A DNA stretch of 12,317 nucleotides, from positions 1-12,317 of the forward strand of contig JAITCP010000111.1 in the NCBI GenBank assembly GCA_031283025.1, read 5' to 3'. The notes beneath the pieces are model-generated. The model was not told the origin of the DNA and searched no databases. It was given only the letters and a program-made list of their open reading frames with translations. Within the stretch, counting starts at the first letter, position 1, and each line of letters starts with the position of its first letter. Below are positions 7,061-12,317 of the stretch, one piece after another. This stretch comes from Spirochaetaceae bacterium. GTDB lineage: Bacteria; Spirochaetota; Spirochaetia; Treponematales; Breznakiellaceae. A program made the translations under genes and the position numbers.

Positions 7061-7151
7061 ACCACGGAGGACACGGAGTTAATAAAAAATTTTGATCTTT
7101 TCCATCGTGTTGCTCCGTATACTCTGCCTGCCTGTCTGCTACAGGCAGGCG
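7061..7151. repeat. Composite inverted repeat between methyltransferase and DUF2284 genes
   Basis: The left part, CCACGGAGGACACGGAG (7062-7078), has an imperfect reverse complement starting at CTCCGTATACTCTG (7113-7126). Straight after comes a perfect hairpin, GCCTGCCTGT (7126-7135), loop CTGCT, ACAGGCAGGC (7141-7150). I recall CCACGGAGGACACGGAG-like and GCCTGCCTG-like words as dispersed repeats in many bacterial genomes, so this looks like a small inserted repeat. The 10-bp GC-rich stem could stall polymerase, but no T-run follows it. It fills most of the 153-base gap. Confidence 0.65.
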
Positions 7152-7171
7152 GTTAAATTCTTCGGGAAATA

Positions 7172-7693
7172 ATGCAAGAAGTCTTTGAACAGGCAGTTAA
7201 GGGACGCGCTTTTGAATACGCTGTAATACCAACCGCCGCGATACATTTTACCCCTGAATTACTCAAGGCTTGCCAATCAAATGTGTGCGGAAACTACAAC
7301 AAGTGCTGGACCTGTCCGCCGGCCATAGGGCAGCCGGAAGATCAAAAAAAGAAAATAACCGCCTTTTCCTCCGCCTTTGTTTTTACTACCAAAGCCAGCC
7401 TGGAGGATTCTTTTGATTATGAGGGGATGATGAAGGCAAAGGAACGCCATGACGGTCTTAGCGCACAGATGCATGAAAAGTTCGGCAAAACCAATCCTGT
7501 CTACGGCGCGGGAGGCTGTACAGTGTGCAAAACCTGCGCTTATCCGCAGCCGTGCAGGTTTCCGGAAAAAGCATATTCTTCTATTGAAGCGGCGGGAATC
7601 AATGTAAGCGAACTTAGCCGTGCTGCGGGCCTGCGTTATAATAACGGTGAAAATACAATCACTTATTTTTCAATGATTCTTTTTAATGCGTAA
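7172..7693 (+). CDS. DUF2284 eight-cysteine metal-binding protein
   Basis: This 173-residue soluble protein has two cysteine clusters: C34, C39, C45, C48 (with CWTCPP) and C116, C119, C122, C128 (GGCTVCKTCAYPQPC). This is the layout of the DUF2284 'predicted metal-binding' family, and it suggests one or two iron-sulfur clusters. The biochemical role is not established to my knowledge, but such genes often sit near corrinoid methyltransferases. Here it lies between the methyltransferase and corrinoid-protein genes. I infer a redox part, perhaps passing electrons to the ferredoxin-less activator encoded further on. No strong ribosome site precedes the ATG (only GGGAA at 7164-7168), so expression may be modest. 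It probably depends on read-through from the methyltransferase promoter across the repeat. Confidence 0.82.
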   Translation: MQEVFEQAVKGRAFEYAVIPTAAIHFTPELLKACQSNVCGNYNKCWTCPPAIGQPEDQKKKITAFSSAFVFTTKASLEDSFDYEGMMKAKERHDGLSAQMHEKFGKTNPVYGAGGCTVCKTCAYPQPCRFPEKAYSSIEAAGINVSELSRAAGLRYNNGENTITYFSMILFNA

Positions 7694-7707
7694 TATTGCG
7701 TAGTCTA

Positions 7708-7735
7708 TTGCTAATCTCTGTAAATATGGTATAAT
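7708..7735 (+). promoter_or_regulatory. Extended -10 promoter of the corrinoid-protein operon
   Basis: A perfect TATAAT (7730-7735) is preceded by TGG, giving the extended -10 form TGnTATAAT. TTGCTA (7708-7713, four of six) lies 16 bases upstream. The predicted start near 7742 gives a leader of about 25 bases containing AAGGG (7754-7758) before the ATG at 7767. The corrinoid protein and activator can thus be made without the upstream methyltransferase. Confidence 0.75.
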
Positions 7736-7766
7736 GATAGCATCCTAATCTTTAAGGGCGGTTTAT

Positions 7767-8411
7767 ATGAGTGATTTTTCCGTTATCTTTAATGAGATTT
7801 CTGAACTATTGCAAAAGGGAAAGGCCAAAGAAATTACCGGCGCAGTAGAAAAGGCATTAAGCGAGGGCGCGGCTGCGGCGGATATTTTAAACAACGGCCT
7901 TTTAGCAGGTATGAGTATAATAGGCGGAAAATTCAAACGGGGCGAGGTTTTTGTTCCCGAAGTGCTGATAGCGGCCCGCGCCATGAACAGGGCTTCCGCC
8001 ACACTTAAACCGGCCCTGACAGAAGCGGGGGTACAATCCGTAGGTACGGCTATCATTTGTACGGTAAAAGGGGACCTCCACGACATCGGTAAAAACCTTG
8101 TCAGAATGATGATAGAAGGCAAGGGGATTGATGTGGTTGATCTGGGAGTAGACTGCCCCAACGAAAAAATTGTAGAAGCGGTCCGTAACTCGGAAGCAAA
8201 AGTTTTATGCCTGTCCGCCCTGCTCACAACCACCATGAATATGCAAAAAGAAGTCATTGACGCGCTCAAAGATGCCGGCCTTCGTAGCAAGGTAAAAATA
8301 ATGGTCGGCGGCGCGCCTATAACCCAGGGTTTTGCCGATGAAATAGGCGCCGATGCCTACACCCCGGATGCGGCCAGCGCAGCGGAAGTATGCCGGGCTT
8401 TTTATAATTAG
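7767..8411 (+). CDS. Corrinoid (B12-binding) methyl-carrier protein, MtaC/MtbC/MttC type
   Basis: The 214-residue protein has the two-domain layout of methyltransferase corrinoid proteins. The N-terminal helical cap (about 1-88) includes NGLLAGMSIIGGKFKRGEVF and VPEVLIAARAM. The Rossmann-type B12 domain (about 90-214) carries GDLHDIGKN, with D103-x-H105-x-x-G108 supplying the lower cobalt ligand H105. It also has CLSALLTTT (148-156) and GGAPIT (181-186) around the nucleotide tail of the cofactor. It carries a methyl group on cobalt between a donor-specific methyltransferase and an acceptor enzyme. It has its own promoter and overlaps the activator gene by one base (TAGTG). The family is certain; the donor (methanol, methylamine, O-methyl aromatic and so on) cannot be decided from this sequence. 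Confidence 0.93.
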   Translation: MSDFSVIFNEISELLQKGKAKEITGAVEKALSEGAAAADILNNGLLAGMSIIGGKFKRGEVFVPEVLIAARAMNRASATLKPALTEAGVQSVGTAIICTVKGDLHDIGKNLVRMMIEGKGIDVVDLGVDCPNEKIVEAVRNSEAKVLCLSALLTTTMNMQKEVIDALKDAGLRSKVKIMVGGAPITQGFADEIGADAYTPDAASAAEVCRAFYN

Positions 8412-9655
8412 TGAACATATCCCTGCACAACGTTGTCTGCGCCGCCGGATTTGAACGTGCAAGTCTGGCCGTTCCGGACATTGTCCGGCCAGGGATTGCG
8501 CTGGATATAGGGACTACTACGGTTTCTGCCCAGCTTGTTGATTTGGATTCCGCTCAGGTTTTGGATACGATCTCTGAAATAAACGATCAGCGGTTTTTCG
8601 GCGCGGATGTAATAAGCCGGATAAGCGCGGCAAAAAATGGCAGGACAGAAGAACTCTTTAGCCGGATAAACCGCCAGACAGAACGAATCCTAAAAACCTT
8701 TCAGGAACGGTGGAACATACAAAAAATCGCTAAACTTGCCGTCAGCGGCAATACGGTAATGCTCCACCTTTTCCTGAATGTTGATCCTTCAGGCATGGGG
8801 GAACTGCCCTTTACCCCGGTATTCCTTGAAGAAAAACAAATAAAGGGGGCGGATATTGCGCTTTCCGTGGAAGATATAATTGTCCTCCCTTCCATTGCGG
8901 CCTTTATCGGAGGGGACATTACCGCCGGGCTTGCCGCTCTTGACATTACAAACATTCCCGGCCCCGCTCTTTTTATTGACATAGGCACCAATGGGGAAAC
9001 AGCCCTGGTGAACGGGGCATCCATTCTTTGCTGTTCCACGGCGGCAGGCCCGGCTTTTGAAGGGGCGGAAATTTCCTGCGGCATGGGCGGGGTAAGCGGG
9101 GCGATCAGCGCTGTGGAATTTACGGAAGGCTCCCTTGCGCTGACAACAATCGGGAATGTAGAACCTTTGGGAGTCTGCGGTTCCGGCCTTGTTGACGCGG
9201 TGGCGGTAATGCTTAAACAGGGAATAATTGATGAAACCGGTTTTATGCCCGGCTTAGAAAAGGGCTTTTGTTTGGCCCCCGGCATCACAATTCTCCCCAG
9301 GGACATACGGCAGTTTCAACTTGCAAAAAGCGCGATTCTTTCCGGCATAAAGATACTCTGCAAAAATGCCGGGCTTAACGTAACCGATATACGCAATGTA
9401 TTTATCGCCGGAGGCTTTGGTTTTTTTATCAACAAGCATAATGCGGCGGCGGCGGGGCTTTTTCCGGCTGAGTTTCTAAATGTTTTGTCTGTCTGCGGCA
9501 ACACAAGCCTGCGGGGCGCTCTGGAATGTCTTACTCTGCCGGGTTTCCTCGACACGTGCAGGCAATTAACCGGACAATGCACTGTGATCGATCTTGCCAC
9601 AGACCCGTCTTTTATGGAAGAATTTGCGGAGAATATGTATTTTGGGAACTGCTAA
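8411..9655 (+). CDS. Short ASKHA-domain reductive activator of corrinoid proteins (RACo/RamA-like, DUF4445)
   Basis: The 414-residue protein is an ASKHA-fold ATPase of the RACo family, which reduces inactive Co(II) corrinoid to Co(I) using ATP. Visible landmarks are the phosphate-1 loop ALDIGTTTVSAQLVD (30-44), FGADVISRI (63-71), SGNTVM (112-117), a second phosphate loop FIDIGTNGE (188-196), AAGPAFEGAEISCGMGG (211-227), VCGSGLVD (255-262) and the adenosine motif FIAGGFG (331-337). RACo proteins normally carry an N-terminal [2Fe-2S] ferredoxin domain, and RamA has C-terminal [4Fe-4S] motifs. Neither is present: only 26 residues precede the ATPase core, and the C-terminal cysteines (C362, C373, C383, C390) are not ferredoxin-spaced. 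The GTG start shares one base with the corrinoid stop and has no ribosome site, so translation is probably coupled. An external electron donor is implied. Confidence 0.9.
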   Translation: MNISLHNVVCAAGFERASLAVPDIVRPGIALDIGTTTVSAQLVDLDSAQVLDTISEINDQRFFGADVISRISAAKNGRTEELFSRINRQTERILKTFQERWNIQKIAKLAVSGNTVMLHLFLNVDPSGMGELPFTPVFLEEKQIKGADIALSVEDIIVLPSIAAFIGGDITAGLAALDITNIPGPALFIDIGTNGETALVNGASILCCSTAAGPAFEGAEISCGMGGVSGAISAVEFTEGSLALTTIGNVEPLGVCGSGLVDAVAVMLKQGIIDETGFMPGLEKGFCLAPGITILPRDIRQFQLAKSAILSGIKILCKNAGLNVTDIRNVFIAGGFGFFINKHNAAAAGLFPAEFLNVLSVCGNTSLRGALECLTLPGFLDTCRQLTGQCTVIDLATDPSFMEEFAENMYFGNC

Positions 9656-9668
9656 ATACAGGTTGTTT

Positions 9669-10679
9669 TTAGAGATTTCCGTAATTAAAACACCGCAGTT
9701 TTCGGCCCGGTTCGCTTTCACTCAGTTCAGGCTTTTCCCGAAAGCAGCGTTCCGCCGCCTGGGGGCAGCGATCGGCAAATGAGCAGCCTTTTATTTCTTC
9801 CAGTACAGTCCTCACTTCGCCCTTTAGCGCGGGAGCTGCGGCAGTCTCCGCCGTGCTTTCGGCGGAAGAAATCGTATTTCCCCGGTTAAGTACCGAAGAA
9901 AAAAGGAGCCGGGTATAGGGATGGGCGGCTGTCCGGTACAAATCCGCCGCCGGGGCTTCTTCCATCAATTCCCCCCGGTACATAATGCCTATGCGATCGC
10001 AGAACCAGCAGGCAACTTTTAGGTCGTGGGCGATAAACAAAAAAGAAAGATTATGGCGGCGGCGTATATCCATGAGCAGATTGAGTATCTGGGCCTGAAT
10101 GGAAACGTCCAGGGCGGAAACTACTTCATCGCAGATCAACAGTTCCGGCTCTGCAAGAAGGCCCCTGGCAATGGAGATACGCTGCCGCTGGCCGCCGGAA
10201 AATTCCGCTGGCCGCCGTTCCAGATCAGCGGCGGATAAGCCTACTTCTTCCAGAATTGCTGCAGCCCCTTTCTTTAGCTGCTTTTCCCCTGTTTGCACTC
10301 CGCCCGTCGCCCAACGCCGTCCGGAAACCAGTACATCGTAGACGCTCATCCGGGGGTTAAGCGACCGGGAAGGGTCCTGGAACACGTACTTTACCTTTTG
10401 CCGGTACTGCGTCAGTTCTTTTTTATTAAAGGCTTTCAGATCGGCACCCCGGTAACGGATCGTCCCGCCTTCATAATCGTACATCCGTACCAGAAGCCGG
10501 GCCGCAGTGGTTTTGCCGCATCCGGATTCTCCCGCCAGACCGTAACTTTCGTTTTCGCCAATGGTAAAGGAAAGACCATTGACGGCGTAAACATACCTGC
10601 CCAGTTGGGCAAAGAAACCAGCTTCCAGGTTAAAACGCTTTCGTAAATCATTCACGGCGACAAGGGTGTCAAGCGGCAT
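9669..10679 (-). CDS. OppF/DppF-like peptide ABC transporter ATP-binding protein (orphan)
   Basis: From the chosen ATG (10677-10679) the product is 336 residues, normal for OppF/DppF. It has Walker A GESGCGKT (50-57), Q-loop Q101, signature SGGQR (161-165), Walker B CDE (183-185), H-loop H218 and the C-terminal cysteine set of the oligopeptide/dipeptide subfamily (C299, C305, C312, C330). It would energise import of peptides or similar solutes through partner permeases. OppD, OppB, OppC and the binding protein are all absent here, so it must work with distant partners or be a leftover. After Walker B, V186 replaces the usual proline of CDEPVSALD. A 24-residue hydrophobic extension to an ATG at 10749-10751 is possible but unlike the family, and neither start has a clear ribosome site. 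It converges on the activator gene with 13 bases between stops and no obvious terminator. Confidence 0.88.
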   Translation of the reverse strand: MPLDTLVAVNDLRKRFNLEAGFFAQLGRYVYAVNGLSFTIGENESYGLAGESGCGKTTAARLLVRMYDYEGGTIRYRGADLKAFNKKELTQYRQKVKYVFQDPSRSLNPRMSVYDVLVSGRRWATGGVQTGEKQLKKGAAAILEEVGLSAADLERRPAEFSGGQRQRISIARGLLAEPELLICDEVVSALDVSIQAQILNLLMDIRRRHNLSFLFIAHDLKVACWFCDRIGIMYRGELMEEAPAADLYRTAAHPYTRLLFSSVLNRGNTISSAESTAETAAAPALKGEVRTVLEEIKGCSFADRCPQAAERCFREKPELSESEPGRKLRCFNYGNL

Positions 10680-10802
10680 AAATGCAGTATAAAGCAAAAA
10701 CAACAATCGTACCAGTCCAAGCACCAAACATTGTCTGGCCTTGCAAGGCATCTATGGGGTAGTTTTAGAAACGGGGATAATAGAACCGGGTCATCTGACT
10801 GT

Positions 10803-11309
10803 TTACGGGGAGCTTTGCTTCTCTAAATCTTCTATTGTGATAGTCAGTTTCCCATCTGCCTTACGCGTGGCGATTTTTCTGAAATATTCAGCATATTGCC
10901 TATCCATTACGGCTATATGGGTTAATATCCAGTCTTTAAGAAAATAGGCAAATTTTTCAAGTACCAGCCGCTTTCCGGATTCAAAGTCTTTTACACTTTT
11001 TAATACCGTTAATGTAAATGTATCGTGAGCCTTTTTGTGTCCCGGATAGTTGGCGAATTTAGTCGCAATCATTAATTTTTCTTCTGTCTGGAAATGGTCT
11101 TTTACATATTGTACTGCCTGTTGAATTACTTCCTTAAAATAAGCGTATTCTTCTACTTCATTCCCGGTAGAATGATTGAATAAATCGTTGACAAAATCCA
11201 GAAGCCCCTTGTGTTGGTCATCAATTATTTTTACTCCCATCGAATATGAGTCTGACCAAGTAACATATTCTTTATGATTGGGGCCCGTTGATCCTGTATT
11301 TAACAACAT
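10803..11309 (-). CDS. Bacteriohemerythrin (di-iron O2-binding protein)
   Basis: The 168-residue protein shows the complete ligand set for a carboxylate-bridged di-iron site: H33 (DDQHKGL), H72 and E76 (DHFQTEE), H91 and H95 (HKKAH), H131 and D136 (THIAVMD). The opening YVTWSDSYSMGVKIIDDQH is typical of single-domain bacterial hemerythrins. It binds oxygen in the cytoplasm. In an anaerobe or microaerophile this may serve oxygen sensing, delivery or scavenging, which is inferred here. It has no fused chemotaxis or signalling domain. The only plausible start is the ATG at 11307-11309, which lies just downstream of a good promoter and has no ribosome site, so the mRNA appears nearly leaderless. 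The C-terminal tail (about 150-168) goes beyond the four-helix core. Confidence 0.92.
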   Translation of the reverse strand: MLLNTGSTGPNHKEYVTWSDSYSMGVKIIDDQHKGLLDFVNDLFNHSTGNEVEEYAYFKEVIQQAVQYVKDHFQTEEKLMIATKFANYPGHKKAHDTFTLTVLKSVKDFESGKRLVLEKFAYFLKDWILTHIAVMDRQYAEYFRKIATRKADGKLTITIEDLEKQSSP

Positions 11310-11323
11310 ATATTATACTAATA

Positions 11324-11352
11324 ATACTATCATGCCTGATTTTTTTTGTCAA
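11324..11352 (-). promoter_or_regulatory. Promoter of the hemerythrin gene
   Basis: Read on the minus strand, a perfect TTGACA (11347-11352) is followed after 17 bases by TAGTAT (11324-11329, four of six). The predicted start is near 11317, only about eight bases before the hemerythrin ATG. A second hexamer TATAAT (11312-11317) lies closer to the ATG but has no matching -35. Confidence 0.72.
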
Positions 11353-11611
11353 TTCTTTTTAAAATGCTGTTTTGGCAAAATTGGCACAGGCAGGATAATG
11401 AGGATGAAGGCAAAACGGCAGACAGCCCCGGCAGCCCATCCGGAGCCTTCCAGCGGTTAATGTGCCCCATAATAAGCTGAAATCCTGAATTAAGAAGGTT
11501 AGCGGAACCTTCAATTCTGACAAAGAAGCCCACGGCCACAAGAAACGCTTGATCTCCTTAGTGCTAATCAAATGTTTTGTTGATTCTGAATCAATAGTTA
11601 TTCTTATATTT
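11353..11611. other. Stretch without a convincing gene; one hairpin, possible decayed coding DNA
   Basis: No frame here has a good start, ribosome site and family resemblance together. The frames on the minus strand are short and overlap one another. One ends in a membrane-like tail (containing CRFAFILIILPVPILPK), but stops break it upstream, so an eroded gene end is possible. A hairpin lies at 11487-11517: GAATT, two bulged bases, GAAGGTT, loop AGCGG, then AACCTTC and AATTC. No T-run follows on either strand, so I do not call it a terminator. Confidence 0.35.
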
Positions 11612-11968
11612 CTATTTTTCCGGCTCCGGATTTCCTTGTAAGGAGACATTTATTGCCTTTACTGTTTGATTTACCGTTTTTTTTATTTCCGCCAGCATTT
11701 TTTCTGTAAGCCTATTTATATCCCTGGAAATAATATGTTCTGGTTTGAATAAATCGTAAGGGTTAACCTTTAATCCAGTGGCTATTCCCGCTAAAGTTTC
11801 CGGGCTTGGCCATTTTTCTCCCCTTTCAATTGCCCCTAGAAATGGCGGTGAAATACCCGCTTTTTCGGCCAGTTCTTCTTGTGAATAACCTATAATCTCC
11901 CTATAAAGCCTAATATTGTGGCTTAAAAGATTCTTGATGGTTTCTCCTTGTTGTTTCTTTTGTGTCAT
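11612..11968 (-). CDS. Small XRE/Cro-type helix-turn-helix regulator
   Basis: The 118-residue protein has an N-terminal DNA-binding domain at about 14-76. Its segments LYREIIGYSQEELAEKAGIS and FLGAIERGEKWPSPETL are the usual XRE helix-turn-helix with recognition helix and following helix, then LKVNPYDLF. The remaining 40 residues are a charged helical tail (about 83-108), possibly for dimerisation. The start is the ATG at 11966-11968. No clear ribosome site precedes it, so the start carries some doubt. Such proteins often repress their own gene, and a perfect 17-base dyad lies about 50 bases upstream. The target genes are unknown. No toxin, phage or restriction gene is adjacent. Confidence 0.85.
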   Translation of the reverse strand: MTQKKQQGETIKNLLSHNIRLYREIIGYSQEELAEKAGISPPFLGAIERGEKWPSPETLAGIATGLKVNPYDLFKPEHIISRDINRLTEKMLAEIKKTVNQTVKAINVSLQGNPEPEK

Positions 11969-12017
11969 TTAATCTAAATATTATTAAAACCGCTTGAAAA
12001 ACTATCTAATATCCTAT

Positions 12018-12034
12018 AGAATAGTGTCTATTCT
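12018..12034. promoter_or_regulatory. Palindrome upstream of the XRE gene, candidate operator
   Basis: AGAATAG-TGT-CTATTCT is a perfect 7-bp inverted repeat around three bases. Its size suits an XRE-dimer site. On the minus strand it overlaps TAGACA (five of six to a -35) upstream of the regulator, although no good -10 follows. Binding by the XRE protein is inference. Confidence 0.45.
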
Positions 12035-12086
12035 TTAAGTGGAGATAATAAATATATTCCAAAACTTCGTTACTAGGTGCTATAAT

Positions 12087-12256
12087 TCTGTTAATATTTA
12101 AATAAAGAAGCATTTACGGCCGAGTAAGCGGTGTTCAAATCATCAAAACGAAGGCAGGTGGGCATTTTGACCCGAAAATCGTGTAGGTAATTCTAGAAAT
12201 GAAAAACCAGTTTAGGGTGGTGAAAGCGGCTTTTTTGTAATAGAGGAGAGAAAATA
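12087..12256 (+). other. Leader region of the gene at the window edge
   Basis: A TATAAT (12081-12086) without a good -35 could start transcription near 12093, leaving a leader of about 160 bases. It contains short complements, TCAAAA with TTTTGA inside 12140-12180 and ACCA with TGGT around 12211-12228, then a T-run at 12232-12237 before the ribosome site. I recognise no known riboswitch in it (the c-di-GMP, cobalamin, TPP and glycine hallmark motifs were not found). An attenuator or unknown RNA element is possible. Confidence 0.25.
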
Positions 12257-12317
12257 ATGAGTGTTATCGGAAATAGGTGGAAAGAAGGTCCTCGTTTTAG
12301 CAAGCGTTTACTCGTAA
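12257..12317 (+). CDS. Start of an unidentified gene, cut by the window edge
   Basis: An ATG at 12257 follows GAGGAGAG (12243-12250) at a good distance, and the frame stays open to the window end, giving 20 residues that begin MSVIGNRWKEGPRF. Basic residues then KRLLV could be the run-up to a membrane segment or signal sequence, but too little is present to name a family. The start is convincing; the product is unknown. Confidence 0.6.
   Translation, partial: MSVIGNRWKEGPRFSKRLLV

Noticed and set aside
7763..8290. A 175-codon open frame on the minus strand, antisense to the corrinoid gene
   Set aside because: It mirrors a clear B12-binding protein with intact motifs. Its Ser/Ala/Pro-rich translation resembles no family and it has no promoter or ribosome site.
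8701..9306. A 201-codon open frame on the minus strand within the activator gene
   Set aside because: It is the complement of conserved ASKHA motifs. Its low-complexity Pro/Ser/Ala translation is typical of an antisense shadow.
10680..10751. A 24-residue N-terminal extension of the OppF-like protein
   Set aside because: It is hydrophobic and unlike OppF N-termini. The internal ATG gives the normal family start (LVAVNDLRKRF) and length.
11330..11649. Overlapping minus-strand frames of 69 and 96 codons between the hemerythrin and XRE genes
   Set aside because: They overlap each other and the XRE 3' end, and they lack ribosome sites and family resemblance. At most they are remnants.
12087..12256. 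A c-di-GMP or other known riboswitch in the last leader
   Set aside because: The hallmark conserved words of the common classes were looked for and not found.
1..12317. CRISPR array, tRNA, rRNA, insertion sequence or phage genes
   Set aside because: No regularly spaced identical repeats, cloverleaf genes, rRNA sequence or transposase/integrase reading frames were seen on either strand.

Overview
The window looks like chromosomal DNA from a spirochaete of the Treponema group, probably a free-living or gut (for example termite-gut) relative rather than a pathogen. The main pointers are a compact alanyl-tRNA synthetase that ends right after its editing domain, a solitary groES with no groEL beside it, and, as I recall the T. 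pallidum map, a similar order of alaS, nusB, groES and a sigma factor. Base composition is moderate and most genes have AGGAGG-type ribosome sites. The organism assignment is inference; no rRNA is present.

Positions 1-4198 (+ strand) hold one tight run: the 3' part of alaS, an exported SurA/parvulin-like protein that has lost both signature histidines, nusB, and a membrane-anchored TPR protein. Junctions are 41, 0 and -4 bases. A strong sigma-70-type promoter then drives a single groES (4324-4596). A 400-base regulatory gap follows. It holds a palindromic minisatellite, several dyads, and an almost perfect sigma-54 (-24/-12) promoter placed just ahead of a group-2 sigma-70-family factor (5000-5863). 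This wiring resembles the RpoN-to-RpoS cascade of Borrelia.

Positions 5896-9655 (+ strand) form a corrinoid-dependent methyl-transfer module. It contains a UroD-family methyltransferase, an eight-cysteine DUF2284 protein, a B12-binding corrinoid protein, and a short ASKHA-type reductive activator of corrinoid proteins (RACo-like) without the usual ferredoxin domain. Two promoters serve it, and a composite repeat sits between the first two genes. The methyl donor cannot be read from the sequence. The DUF2284 protein might supply the electrons that the short activator cannot carry itself.

Positions 9669-11968 are read leftwards: an orphan OppF-like ABC ATPase, a bacteriohemerythrin whose promoter predicts a nearly leaderless mRNA, a 300-base stretch without a convincing gene, and a small XRE-type regulator with a palindrome upstream. 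The last 60 bases begin an unidentified + strand gene with a good ribosome site and a long leader. I saw no tRNA, rRNA, CRISPR array, transposase or phage gene.
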